Shown: positions 24,402 through 32,452, counted from the stretch's first letter. The stretch: DNA of 35,438 nt from Candidatus Gastranaerophilales bacterium (GCA_944324195.1 CALUVJ010000011.1:1-35438); one strand, 5' to 3'. A program made the numbers and translations. The notes: generated by a model from the sequence alone, not told the origin.

Positions 24402-25222
24402 TGATATTGGACGGTAAAGCAGTTTCTAATAAAATACTGGAACATTTAAAATTAAAAATACAAGAGTTTAATATAAAAGCACATCTTGTTGTAATTTTAG
24501 TAGGAGATGATCCGGCAAGCCAGATATATGTACGTAATAAAAAACTGGCTGCAGAAAAAATAGGTATAAGATCTACTGTTATTAAATATAAAAGTGCTAT
24601 AACAGAAGCTGAATTGTTAGATAAAATAGAACAATTAAATCATGACGCAAATGTAACCGGTATATTAGTTCAATTGCCGCTTCCGGAACATATTGATAAA
24701 AACAAAGTTGCACAGGCGATTTCTCCTAAAAAAGATGTAGATGGATTTTCTCCGGAAAATGTCGGGAAATTGGCGATGGGCCTTGAACCATATTTTTATC
24801 CGGCAACACCGCAAGGTATTATAATGCTTTTAGATGAATATGATATTCCTATTCAGGGAGCTGATGCATTAGTCATTGGGCGTTCCAATATTGTAGGCCG
24901 CCCTATGGCACAAATGCTTTTGAGACGAAATGCTACGGTAACAATGGCTCATTCATATACTAAAGATCTGGATAGTAAAATAAAAACCGCTGATATTGTT
25001 ATATCTGCGGTTGGTAAAAAAATTGTAAGATGTAAGATGGTTAATAAAAATTCTGTAATTGTTGACGTTGGAATATTTAGAGATTCCAATGGCAAACTGA
25101 CCGGTGATGTAGATTTTGAAATGTTATCATCAAGTGTGAAATATATAACACCCGTGCCCGGCGGTGTTGGTCCGATGACCATAGCATCATTAATGTACAA
25201 TGCTTCAAAGGTTTATCATTAA
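24401..25222 (+). CDS. folD: Bifunctional methylenetetrahydrofolate dehydrogenase/cyclohydrolase
   Basis: A 273-residue FolD, interconverting 5,10-methylene-, methenyl- and 10-formyl-tetrahydrofolate. The catalytic Tyr-x3-Lys lies in 'SQIYVRNKKLAAEKIGI'. It also has 'GILVQLPLPEHID', 'KDVDGFSPENVGKLAMG', the Rossmann 'VIGRSNIVGRPMAQMLL' and the C-terminal 'TPVPGGVGPMTIASLM'. It is full length and cytoplasmic. It is coupled to the CooC-like ATPase through a TAATG overlap. It supplies one-carbon units together with the glycine cleavage genes at 32509-35248. It converges with the small gene at 25226, with three bases between. Confidence 0.96.
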   Translation: MILDGKAVSNKILEHLKLKIQEFNIKAHLVVILVGDDPASQIYVRNKKLAAEKIGIRSTVIKYKSAITEAELLDKIEQLNHDANVTGILVQLPLPEHIDKNKVAQAISPKKDVDGFSPENVGKLAMGLEPYFYPATPQGIIMLLDEYDIPIQGADALVIGRSNIVGRPMAQMLLRRNATVTMAHSYTKDLDSKIKTADIVISAVGKKIVRCKMVNKNSVIVDVGIFRDSNGKLTGDVDFEMLSSSVKYITPVPGGVGPMTIASLMYNASKVYH

Positions 25223-25225
25223 TTA

Positions 25226-25657
25226 TTAAGACTGCAATAAACCTGTGTCCTGAGCAGCATTTTGAGTTGCTGTCTTTTGACCTTCTTGTTGAGCTCTTAA
25301 TTGTTCAAGCATTGATTCATACATCGTTTGCATTGTGTCATACTCAACATCCATTTCTGCAAGTTCTAATGATAATTCCTCGTTATATTGTTTAACTTTT
25401 GCATGGGCATATGCGTCGGCCAGTTGCTCATTTTTGTTATTTTCTGCAACTCTTACGCCGCCTACATTTAATTCTTTTGTGTTATCAATTGCTGAATCAA
25501 ATGCACTTTCCCATTTTTCTTCGTATTTAACTTGTTTTTCTAACTTTGCACTGTTAGCTTCATATTTACCGCTCCAGTAAATTTGCTGCTGAGTGTAGTA
25601 GTTAATTTCTGCATTTGTGTTTAATAATGTTCCTAATAAAGCTGCTGTGTTTGCCAT
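25226..25657 (-). CDS. Small helical protein of unknown function
   Basis: A 143-residue protein beginning 'MANTAALLGTLLNTNAEINYY'. It is almost entirely helical, with a Glu/Lys coiled-coil stretch (about 30-60), another at about 85-120 ('EELSLELAEMDVEYDTMQTMYESMLEQLRAQQ') and a disordered Gln/Ala/Thr-rich tail. No signal peptide or membrane helix. The ATG at 25657 has AAAGG 9 bases upstream. Its promoter is composite module C with an upstream palindrome. Size and helical make-up resemble the 281-793 product and both begin with short hydrophobic helices, though I see no clear sequence homology. Confidence 0.75.
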   Translation of the reverse strand: MANTAALLGTLLNTNAEINYYTQQQIYWSGKYEANSAKLEKQVKYEEKWESAFDSAIDNTKELNVGGVRVAENNKNEQLADAYAHAKVKQYNEELSLELAEMDVEYDTMQTMYESMLEQLRAQQEGQKTATQNAAQDTGLLQS

Positions 25658-25684
25658 CTTTCTATACCTTTTTTCATCTTACAT

Positions 25685-25741
25685 ATATATAAAGTATTTA
25701 CGAAATATTGAATTTCAAAATAAGTTTACTTTGTTACAAAA
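25685..25741 (-). promoter_or_regulatory. Composite promoter module C with upstream palindrome
   Basis: Minus strand: TTTTGTAACAAA (25730-25741), 12 bases, TGAAATTC (25710-25717), 12 bases, ATACTTTATATAT (25685-25697). It matches module B at every box and both distances. It reads towards the 25226-25657 gene. Confidence 0.75.
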
Positions 25742-25750
25742 CTTAACAAA

Positions 25751-25790
25751 AAAAGATATCTGATAAATAATTATTTATCAGATATCTTTT
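25751..25790. terminator. Bidirectional terminator, perfect 20-bp palindrome
   Basis: Bases 25751-25770 are the exact reverse complement of 25771-25790 (core GATATCTGATAAATAA), flanked by A-runs and T-runs. It ends the minus-strand transcript of the 25815-26018 gene and insulates promoter C. Confidence 0.8.
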
Positions 25791-25814
25791 TATTTTATAT
25801 AAATATTAATTCTA

Positions 25815-26018
25815 TTAGTTGTTGCTTAATACTAATCTGAAAGTTGCTAAATTTTTAATAGAAAGCATTTTATGTTTGTTAGCTTGCTTTTCAGAGATAG
25901 CGAATATTCTGCAAATTCTCTGGATTTCTTCTATATCTTGTCTTGTTTCAAGTTTGTAAACATTTTTAATAGGATCTGCTATAACTGACATTGTGGCGTT
26001 TAATTCTTCTTCTTTCAT
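25815..26018 (-). CDS. 67-residue helical protein of unknown function
   Basis: A short, highly charged helical protein that begins 'MKEEELNATMSVIADPIKNVYK', followed by 'TRQDIEEIQRICRIFAISEKQANKHKML'. No family recognised and no membrane segment. The ATG at 26018 follows AAGGA at 8 bases. It has its own composite promoter (module D, 26046-26078) and a strong terminator just after its stop, which argues that this short gene is real. Promoter D matches promoter A of the 281-793 gene, so the two are probably expressed under the same conditions. Confidence 0.75.
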   Translation of the reverse strand: MKEEELNATMSVIADPIKNVYKLETRQDIEEIQRICRIFAISEKQANKHKMLSIKNLATFRLVLSNN

Positions 26019-26045
26019 ATTTCATTTCCTTTTCTATGCTTATGT

Positions 26046-26078
26046 ATATATAAAGTATTTCACGTTGATAAAATTGCC
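26046..26078 (-). promoter_or_regulatory. Composite promoter module D (for the 25815-26018 gene)
   Basis: Minus strand: GGCAATTT (26071-26078), exactly 12 bases, ATACTTTATATAT (26046-26058). The 8-mer, its preceding A-run and the spacing are the same as module A. A CTTAATATT lies 13 bases upstream, comparable to CTTAACAAA in A. Confidence 0.7.
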
Positions 26079-26148
26079 TTTTTTTATCAAAATATTAAGA
26101 AATATTACAAATTTATTTATGTAAGCAGTGCTGAAACTCGGGTTATGA

Positions 26149-26177
26149 TTGCTAAATATTGATATTTATAGTATGTT
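26149..26177 (+). promoter_or_regulatory. Putative promoter giving a leaderless HEAT-repeat transcript
   Basis: TTGCTA (26149-26154), 17 bases, TATGTT (26172-26177). The expected start falls at about 26184, on the GTG start codon itself. No Shine-Dalgarno is present before that codon. Confidence 0.4.
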
Positions 26178-26183
26178 ATTTTT

Positions 26184-27113
26184 GTGGTTAACAAAGCTTT
26201 AGATTTCGATGTAATATTGAAGAAGTGTGGAGTTGGTGTTGATGCTCCTTTAGTTGTTGTCAATAAAATAACAGAGGTTGCATTAACTTTGTCAGAAAAT
26301 GACAGGGTGGATTTTTTTGAATATTTACTTTCAAATATAAGTGATAAAAAGGTTTTAAGTGAGGTAATTAAATTAGTTTATCCTTTAAAATCGGAGAAAA
26401 TTTTATCAAAACTTTTAGACATCTTGCTCTTAAGGTCCGGTAATGAGTCAGAGCAGGATGAACTTATTGATATTAGGGTTTTATGTGCGAAAGCTATTGC
26501 GGATTATCGTGATACATCTACGGTTAACGCTTTTTTATACTGTTTAAATAATAAAAAAGAACATTACAAAGTCAGACTGGCTTGTGCAGATGCACTGGGG
26601 CGTATAGGTGACAGGTATGCAGTAAAACCTTTAATAAATGTAGTAAAGGATGAAAATGAAAAATCTGTGTATGTTCAGGAGTCTGCAACGTTTGCTCTGG
26701 GTTTGCTGGGCGATATGAGTGCGGTTGACCCGCTGGTAAGTATTATGGAGTCAAAACAGGGTTTACTGGGAAAATTTTCATTTTTAAAGGAAAAAATTGT
26801 GGAAGCATTGGGCAAGCTAAATCCTAATAATGCAAAAGTGTTGAAAGTTTTAAAGAATGCTCTTTTAGATTCTTCTCCGATGGTAAGAATTAATGCAATC
26901 GAGGCAATTATGAACAGTGAAAGCGAGCAGGCTTCAGATATGATACGCCAGGCACTAAATGATGAGGATGAAGAAGTTATGCGGAATGCTCTTATTGCAT
27001 TATATAATTTAAACGGAAGAGATATTTTAGATGAAGTTATATCTCTTCCCGGTTACAGTGAATTTTTAAAAGCCGAAGCAAAGGCTCTTATTGAAGAATA
27101 TGAGGAGGATTAA
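26184..27113 (+). CDS. HEAT-repeat protein
   Basis: A 309-residue all-helical protein made of HEAT/PBS-lyase-type repeats. Examples are 'YKVRLACADALGRIGDRYAVKPLINVV', 'VYVQESATFALGLLGDMSAVDPLVSIM' and 'PMVRINAIEAIMNSESEQASDMIRQAL'. The first 80 residues are a more divergent helical part. HEAT arrays bind proteins or, in cyanobacterial relatives, help attach bilins; no bilin proteins are present here, so a generic scaffold is likelier. The GTG start at 26184 lacks a Shine-Dalgarno and may be leaderless. It is followed immediately by queC; the next start comes directly after its stop. Confidence 0.85.
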   Translation: MVNKALDFDVILKKCGVGVDAPLVVVNKITEVALTLSENDRVDFFEYLLSNISDKKVLSEVIKLVYPLKSEKILSKLLDILLLRSGNESEQDELIDIRVLCAKAIADYRDTSTVNAFLYCLNNKKEHYKVRLACADALGRIGDRYAVKPLINVVKDENEKSVYVQESATFALGLLGDMSAVDPLVSIMESKQGLLGKFSFLKEKIVEALGKLNPNNAKVLKVLKNALLDSSPMVRINAIEAIMNSESEQASDMIRQALNDEDEEVMRNALIALYNLNGRDILDEVISLPGYSEFLKAEAKALIEEYEED

Positions 27114-27797
27114 TTGAAAAGTGCAGTTATATTAATGTCAGGCGGATTAGATTCACTTGTTGCGGCTGGCTTTTCCCAAAAAGAATATGATATAAAACTA
27201 GCTCTTACATTTAACTATGGACAAAAGTCTGCATCGAAGGAAATTTCAGCTTCTGAAAAAATTTGTGAATATTATAATATTGAACACAAAGTTATAGATT
27301 TAGATTGGTTGAAAGAAATTTCCAAAACATCTCTTGTAACTGAAGTTGATATACCTACTGCAAATTTAGGTACAAAAGAGAGTGCACAAGCGGTGTGGAT
27401 TCCGAATAGAAACGGCTTGTTTCTCAATATTGCCGCTTCTTTTGCAGATGCTTGCGGTTATGATTATATACTCTTCGGGGCAAATAAGGATGAGGGTTTA
27501 ACATTTCCTGATAACACCGAGGAATTTCGTCACCAAATATCAAAAGTTTTTGAAACCTCGACATTAGTAAAACCTAAAGTAATAGCGCCCTTGATTAATT
27601 ATACTAAGGGTGATATAGTAAGAATTGCAGTAGAAGAATCCATGCCATTAAATTTGTTATGGAGCTGTTACAAATCAGGCGACAAACATTGTGGAATTTG
27701 TGAGTCGTGTCAGCATTTAAAAAGGGCCTTAATTGCAAATCATAAAGAAGATTATATAGATATATTATTTAGTAATGATGAAAACACTGTTAATTAA
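27114..27797 (+). CDS. queC: 7-cyano-7-deazaguanine synthase
   Basis: A 227-residue QueC that makes preQ0 from 7-carboxy-7-deazaguanine with ammonia and ATP, a step in queuosine synthesis. The PP-loop 'VILMSGGLDSLVAAGFS' is at residues 5-21. 'FTFNYGQ'-type and 'WIPNRNGLFLNIAASFAD' regions follow, and the C-terminal zinc-binding cysteines lie in 'CYKSGDKHCGICESC'. The start is TTG at 27114 with GAGGAGG just upstream, directly after the HEAT gene stop. It overlaps the DUF366 gene by 23 bases. No queD, queE or queF lies in the window. Confidence 0.95.
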   Translation: MKSAVILMSGGLDSLVAAGFSQKEYDIKLALTFNYGQKSASKEISASEKICEYYNIEHKVIDLDWLKEISKTSLVTEVDIPTANLGTKESAQAVWIPNRNGLFLNIAASFADACGYDYILFGANKDEGLTFPDNTEEFRHQISKVFETSTLVKPKVIAPLINYTKGDIVRIAVEESMPLNLLWSCYKSGDKHCGICESCQHLKRALIANHKEDYIDILFSNDENTVN

Positions 27798-28332
27798 AGA
27801 AGAGATTAAGTATATCGGATCGCAGCTTGCTCCTCACTGGATATATAAAAATTTTAAATTACAAGGAGATGCTATTGTTGCATTCAAGGGCGAGTGTGAA
27901 GTAAAGCTTTCCGAAATGGTAGACATTGAAGATGTAATCAATAACGAACCTATTTACAGTAAATATATGCTTAGTTTTATAACCGAACAATTTGGCGTAA
28001 ACCTTGTGGAAGGTGTATACAGACAACGGCTTTTAATTTGTATAATAAAAGAGTTGTTGGAAGAGTGTGGAATATTTGTAATAAGAAATGGTGATGATTT
28101 AATCATAAATGGTGCAAAATTATCTGTTTCTATTGCAACAAAATCTACTACATCAATATTAATCCATACAGGTTTGAATATTGTTTCTGAAAATGCTCCC
28201 GTTAATGCAGCGGGTTTGACAAGTGATTTGGGGATAACAGATATAGATAATTTTGCTCTTAGAGTTATGCAAAGATATTCTGAGGAAATTGATGATATAT
28301 ATTTAGCAAGTACAAAAGTTCGTGGAGTATAA
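27775..28332 (+). CDS. DUF366 family protein
   Basis: A 185-residue protein that I recognise as DUF366. It has the pattern 'SQLAPHWIYKNFKLQGDAIVAFKGECEVKLSEMVDIEDV', then 'RQRLLICIIKELLEECGI', 'GAKLSVSIATKSTTSILIHTGLNI', 'PVNAAGLTSDLGI' and a C-terminal 'KVRGV'. Members are about this length and have no assigned reaction. Conserved Lys, Asp and His suggest an enzyme. It starts within queC (ATG at 27775 or the adjacent ATG at 27778) without a Shine-Dalgarno, so it is coupled to queC. That link suggests work on a deazapurine or tRNA-modification intermediate, an inference from context only. Confidence 0.8.
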   Translation: MMKTLLIKEEIKYIGSQLAPHWIYKNFKLQGDAIVAFKGECEVKLSEMVDIEDVINNEPIYSKYMLSFITEQFGVNLVEGVYRQRLLICIIKELLEECGIFVIRNGDDLIINGAKLSVSIATKSTTSILIHTGLNIVSENAPVNAAGLTSDLGITDIDNFALRVMQRYSEEIDDIYLASTKVRGV

Positions 28333-28333
28333 A

Positions 28334-28960
28334 ATGGGTAAACAACATGGTTACAAAAAATACATGAAAAAGGAAGCTCAGCGGGATAATTCCTTGTTGA
28401 AAATATTTGTTATATCCTTTTTTGGAATGCTTTTGGTATTTACATTTTTGATAAAATCATTTTCTCCGTCTGTAGATACGACTGTAGGTGATTATTCACA
28501 CGATACAGAACCGGAAGCAGAAGCAGCTGCGGAGGAAACTAAAAAAATAGTGGATGACCGCCTGGTAATGATACAAAGCGAAGATCAAGGGCGTAATTTT
28601 TCGGATTTAATGGCAAAGCCTGATGACGTAAAAGTTGTACAGCCGGCTCCAGAGCCTAAGCCTGAAAGTGAAAATGTTATACAAGATGCACCTTCGGAAA
28701 CTCCCGCGGTAGAACCGGAGCCGCAAGCAGAGCCGGTTTATAAGGTATTTATCGGAACATATGCTTCCGCAGAACAGGCAAAGGTTGCAAAAGAAATAAT
28801 ACAAGAAACCGGAAGCGGATTGAATCCTATCGTTAAGTGTCTCGGCTCTAATAATTATACATTACAAGTCGGTATATTTAAAAATAAGCAGAGTGCGGCA
28901 TCATTATTGTATACTGTGCAGCAAAACCATTTGCCTGGAAGAATTGTTCAAGATTATTAA
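28334..28960 (+). CDS. SPOR-domain membrane protein
   Basis: A 208-residue single-pass protein: a basic cytoplasmic N-terminus (1-20), a membrane helix (about 21-41), an acidic Pro/Glu-rich periplasmic linker (about 45-133) and a C-terminal SPOR domain (about 136-208, 'YKVFIGTYASAEQAKVAKEI...NNYTLQVGIFKNKQSAASLL'). SPOR domains bind glycan strands lacking stem peptides at division sites, so a role in septal wall remodelling is likely. The start was set at the ATG at 28334, which has GGAG 6 bases upstream; a GTG four codons earlier overlaps DUF366. It follows DUF366 by one base. Confidence 0.88.
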   Translation: MGKQHGYKKYMKKEAQRDNSLLKIFVISFFGMLLVFTFLIKSFSPSVDTTVGDYSHDTEPEAEAAAEETKKIVDDRLVMIQSEDQGRNFSDLMAKPDDVKVVQPAPEPKPESENVIQDAPSETPAVEPEPQAEPVYKVFIGTYASAEQAKVAKEIIQETGSGLNPIVKCLGSNNYTLQVGIFKNKQSAASLLYTVQQNHLPGRIVQDY

Positions 28961-29090
28961 GCTTTGCAAAAAAATCTTTACATCGTGAAATATTTTGAAA
29001 ATTTTTTAGAATTTTATGATACATTATATATATGAAATCCGTTATGGGGAATTAAGTTTGACTATCATAGGTTAGTATAGGAGATGTTTG

Positions 29091-29723
29091 ATGTCTAATT
29101 ATTTGACTAAAGAAGAGATAAGACAGTGGAGAAGTTCTCTTGAAAAAATTACATTAGAAGAATTTGCAGCCAGATTGGGAAAAGAAGTAGAAGAGAAGAA
29201 GCCGACAAATGACCTTGTTGATATAGTTATGACAAGAGGAACTTCTTCTAATACAGATACTAAAATAAATGATGGATTTTCTAAAATTGCAGAACGGGCT
29301 TTTGCAAGAGAGCGTCAAATATCTCATACCCCGTTTTCTATAGGTCGTAATGAATTATTGGAAAAAACAAATGCCGTACAACGTGCTGCTGAGACAAAGA
29401 GTGTCATTGCAAAGAAGCCTGTTCCGGAAAAGAAATCGGAAGTAAAAACGGCGGAGAAAACTTCCGTAATTGAAAAAGCGGAAGAAATTGCAGTACAAAA
29501 GGATATTCAAATTACATTAAAGAAGGCGTTAACTGATAGAGAACAATTGGTTTTCGATTATCTGATGAATAATGTCGGTAAAACAGTCTATGCGAAAGAC
29601 TTAGCAAAGTTGTTAGATTTACCGAGAGACTATGTTTATAAATATATCAAAAATTTACGGGCCAAAATTGAAGGAGATAAGCTGAAAAACGTTCCTTCCG
29701 GTGGCTTCGTATTAGCTGAGTAA
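29091..29723 (+). CDS. Winged-helix DNA-binding protein, unknown family
   Basis: A 210-residue protein. The N-terminal 55 residues are helical ('LTKEEIRQWRSSLEKITLEEFAARLGKEVEE'), followed by a long Lys/Glu/Thr-rich probably disordered linker (about 60-150). The C-terminal 60 residues resemble a winged helix: 'LTDREQLVFDYLMNNVGKTVYAKDLAKLLDLPRDYVYKYIKNLRAKI...PSGGFVL', comparable to response-regulator or RepA-type effector domains. There is no receiver or ligand domain. The ATG at 29091 follows GGAG at 7 bases. An AT-rich promoter region near 29019-29034 (ATACATTATATATATG) resembles the -10 part of the composite promoters. The DUF262-like gene follows after two bases and is surely co-transcribed. 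Confidence 0.75.
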   Translation: MSNYLTKEEIRQWRSSLEKITLEEFAARLGKEVEEKKPTNDLVDIVMTRGTSSNTDTKINDGFSKIAERAFARERQISHTPFSIGRNELLEKTNAVQRAAETKSVIAKKPVPEKKSEVKTAEKTSVIEKAEEIAVQKDIQITLKKALTDREQLVFDYLMNNVGKTVYAKDLAKLLDLPRDYVYKYIKNLRAKIEGDKLKNVPSGGFVLAE

Positions 29724-29725
29724 TA

Positions 29726-30817
29726 ATGAAAGTTGTAAATTTACTTGAGTTCTTAAATAATGCAAAAGATTTATTCACATTGGATTATGCAAAATGTGAT
29801 AATACTCTTGTTAATTTTTTGGATTTAATGACTGAAGATGAACAATTTACGCAAAAAATTGATCTTGGTATTATATTTGTAAATCAAAAATCACTTGACC
29901 AGTATACAATTGTAGATGGCTTGAACCGCATATTGTCATTGTCTTTATTATTACATGCGGTATGTGAGTGTTACAAAAAAACGACTGCACAAAATGATAA
30001 GGCAATAAAAACTATTCGTAAGAAGTATTTATTAAGCGGTACAAGATTGAAATTACGATTAAACGAAAACAGTAGTGTAATATATAGCAAGATAATTAAC
30101 GGAGAGCGTCTTTCCGGCCATGAGAAACAGTCTCCGATGTTTATTTTGCTTCACAATTTTTGGTCGCAAATAAAAGAAGAAAATTTGCAGGCTGCAAATA
30201 TTTTTACAATGCTGAAAAAGATATTTGTAACGGTTGTTGAGACAAACGATGTTTCTAAACGTAATTTATACTATAAACTTAACTATGCACGGAACTTAGA
30301 TCAACTTTTGCTTATAGAAGATTATTTAAAAGAAAACGGCATTTATGAAGATTGGAAATTTATCAGAAGTAAGTACTTTGACCGAAGGGATGATATCATT
30401 TTATTTTTAAAAGATTTTTTTGTAACAAAATTTAATTATAAGAAATTTAATCCTGACAGGCTTTATGAAAGTTTTGTAAATTATTTTGAGACAATGATGC
30501 AGTATATGCCGGAAGATGTAATAATAAAAAAGATGCGTCGTTCAGCAGCGTTATATTATAATATTTTAAATGTTAATTTCAATAATGATAATATAAAAGA
30601 AGCTATTATTAATATAAAAAAATCCTCCGGCGAAGACACATATGCTTATATATTAGAAGTGTATGAGGATTTTGTGGACGGGAACATATCAGAGTCAACC
30701 TTTATAGAAATATTAAATACAATTGCAGAGTACTTAAAAAACAGAAAAAATACCGATAATAATATTGCATTTAATGAGTTGATACAATATTTAAATGCCT
30801 TTATTACATGCAAATAA
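29726..30817 (+). CDS. DUF262 (GmrSD N-terminal/ParB-fold)-like protein, divergent
   Basis: A 363-residue protein whose first half follows the DUF262 pattern: 'DLGIIFVNQKSLDQYTIVDGLNRILSLSLLLHAV' aligns with the family's 'iiDGqQRLtTL' motif, here as DGLNR. 'KLRLNENSSVIYSKIINGE' and later 'NLYYKLNYARNLDQLLLIEDYL' correspond to the segment before the usual lid region. No C-terminal DUF1524/HNH nuclease domain is present and the C-terminal half is helical. DUF262 proteins include the modification-dependent restriction enzyme GmrSD and other defence NTPase/nucleases. The DGQQR change suggests altered or lost activity. The gene follows the winged-helix gene by two bases without a strong Shine-Dalgarno. 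Family membership is moderately certain; function is unknown. Confidence 0.6.
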   Translation: MKVVNLLEFLNNAKDLFTLDYAKCDNTLVNFLDLMTEDEQFTQKIDLGIIFVNQKSLDQYTIVDGLNRILSLSLLLHAVCECYKKTTAQNDKAIKTIRKKYLLSGTRLKLRLNENSSVIYSKIINGERLSGHEKQSPMFILLHNFWSQIKEENLQAANIFTMLKKIFVTVVETNDVSKRNLYYKLNYARNLDQLLLIEDYLKENGIYEDWKFIRSKYFDRRDDIILFLKDFFVTKFNYKKFNPDRLYESFVNYFETMMQYMPEDVIIKKMRRSAALYYNILNVNFNNDNIKEAIINIKKSSGEDTYAYILEVYEDFVDGNISESTFIEILNTIAEYLKNRKNTDNNIAFNELIQYLNAFITCK

Positions 30818-30922
30818 TATTATTTTGGAAAATATATTAATAACATTTTTTTAAATCGTTTTATACTTAATAATAGAAAGTTAAAAGAAGTAAAGAGATT
30901 TAAATTAATGGAGGATTTATAT

Positions 30923-31213
30923 ATGGGTAAAGACCGTATAAGTAATTCGCTGCAAATTTGCGAAAAATTGTTTAATGAGTTGGAAAATATTAATACAGTA
31001 TTGTTAATGACAAAGACTTTTTGTATGGAAAAGGAATTCAATCGGCAATATTACGGTATCTCGGAAGAGTCTGTCTTGCAACTAAGTGAAGAAAGAAATA
31101 ATTATATAAATATGCTGGTGATTTTGGCAGAAAAAATAGATACAGCAAGAAATCTAAATTTATCCTTGGAAAGAGAGCTACGTTTACATAATGACACCGA
31201 CTATTGCAGCTGA
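30923..31213 (+). CDS. Short helical hypothetical protein
   Basis: A 96-residue helical protein ('MGKDRISNSLQICEKLFNELENINTVLL...') ending 'NLSLERELRLHNDTDYCS'. The ATG at 30923 has GGAGG 8 bases upstream; an in-frame ATG at 30908 would lie before that site. The last 30 bases overlap the 3' end of nupC on the other strand. A TATACT box near 30862 could serve as its promoter. Family not recognised; its size, charge and helicity resemble flagellar-chaperone-like proteins, but I see no diagnostic motif. Confidence 0.65.
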   Translation: MGKDRISNSLQICEKLFNELENINTVLLMTKTFCMEKEFNRQYYGISEESVLQLSEERNNYINMLVILAEKIDTARNLNLSLERELRLHNDTDYCS

Positions 31214-32452
31214 AAGATAACAGCTGAGGGTTCCGCAAATAAGCGCTCTTAATCCTAATCTGGCCAGATTTTTTTTCTGATTAGGCGCGAGTTCTCCGAT
31301 TCCGCCGATTTGAATTGCAATAGAGCCGAAATTCCCGAAACTGCATAATGCAAAGCTTGCAAGCATAAAGCTTTTATCTTGCAGGCTGGCTGCTATGCGT
31401 GACAAATCAACATATGCAACCATTTCATTTAAAACTAATTTTGTACCCATTAAGGCTCCAACGACAGAAGCATCTTTGAGCGGAACACCAATGATTATTG
31501 CAAAAACAGCAAATATTTTTCCAAGTATGAATTTAAGAGAAAGATGGTTTAGGAAAGCAAAATGAGAACAACCCGGGCAGAATTTGTACAATAGAATTCC
31601 GCTTAAACCCAAAACCCAATCTATGAAGGCAACAAGAGCAACAAGAGCCAATATCATGGCAGTTACGTTGATAGCAACTTTCATACCTTCAGAAGCTCCG
31701 TTAGAGATGGCTTCAAATACATTGGCAAAAGTTCTTCTTTTAGAAATTCTAATATTGTCACGTGTTTCAGGCTCACCGGTTTCCGGGTACATAATTTTTG
31801 CTAATATTAAAGCTCCCGGAGCAGCCATAATAGATGACGCAAGTATATAATGAGCAGGAATACCCATTCCAATATATATAGGCATAATAGCACCGGAAAT
31901 ACACGCCATGCTTCCGGACATAGATGCTAAAAGCTCCGAGCGTGTAAGTTTCTCCAAATATGGTTTAATCATAATCTGAGCAAGAATTTGTCCCACAAAA
32001 GAGCTGGCAACATTGGAGAGAGCTTCTGCTCCGGACACGTGCATAATTTTATTCATTGCTTTGCCGAGAGCAGCAACTACACGCTGCATTATTCCGTAAT
32101 AGTAAAGTATATTAACCAGTACCATCATAAATATGTTGGTACAGATAAGTTGTATTGCAAATATGCTGCTTCCTGTGCCAAACAGTTCGCTAAGTCTTGT
32201 TTTGTCGAGCAGCGGGCCAAAAACAAACAATCCGCCTTCAGTAGCAAAGTCCAGTATTTTTTTGATAAAAGCTCCAATCATCAAAAAAATTTTTTCTCCT
32301 AACGGAACTTTAAATATAAAAACTGCGAGTAAAATTTGCAGAATAAAACCGGTAACAACTGTTTTATAATTAATGGCCTTTTTGTTGTTTGACATCAAGA
32401 AAACTATTAAAAATATAGTAATAATACCGATAAGCCCGACAAATCTTTCCAT
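31184..32452 (-). CDS. nupC: Concentrative nucleoside transporter (NupC family)
   Basis: A 422-residue polytopic membrane protein of the CNT family, which takes up nucleosides by sodium or proton symport. The N-terminal Nucleos_tra2 region is followed by the Gate domain ('ANASSFVGQ'-like 'SNVASSFVGQILAQIMIKPYL', 'MACISGAIMPIYIGMG') and the C-terminal core ('GASEGMKVAINVTAMILALVALVAFIDWVL', 'KLVLNEMVAYVDL', 'FALCSFGNFGSIAIQIGGIGELAP'). It is full length. The ATG follows AGGAG at 5 bases. It lies downstream of the gcv operon on the same strand but behind a terminator, with a TATAAT-rich gap of its own. Confidence 0.95.
   Translation of the reverse strand: MERFVGLIGIITIFLIVFLMSNNKKAINYKTVVTGFILQILLAVFIFKVPLGEKIFLMIGAFIKKILDFATEGGLFVFGPLLDKTRLSELFGTGSSIFAIQLICTNIFMMVLVNILYYYGIMQRVVAALGKAMNKIMHVSGAEALSNVASSFVGQILAQIMIKPYLEKLTRSELLASMSGSMACISGAIMPIYIGMGIPAHYILASSIMAAPGALILAKIMYPETGEPETRDNIRISKRRTFANVFEAISNGASEGMKVAINVTAMILALVALVAFIDWVLGLSGILLYKFCPGCSHFAFLNHLSLKFILGKIFAVFAIIIGVPLKDASVVGALMGTKLVLNEMVAYVDLSRIAASLQDKSFMLASFALCSFGNFGSIAIQIGGIGELAPNQKKNLARLGLRALICGTLSCYLSAAIVGVIM

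Noticed and set aside
29001-29034. Sixth full copy of the composite promoter before the winged-helix gene
   Set aside because: ATACATTATATATATG resembles the downstream box, but the 8-mer is not at the 12-base distance; kept only as a weak resemblance.
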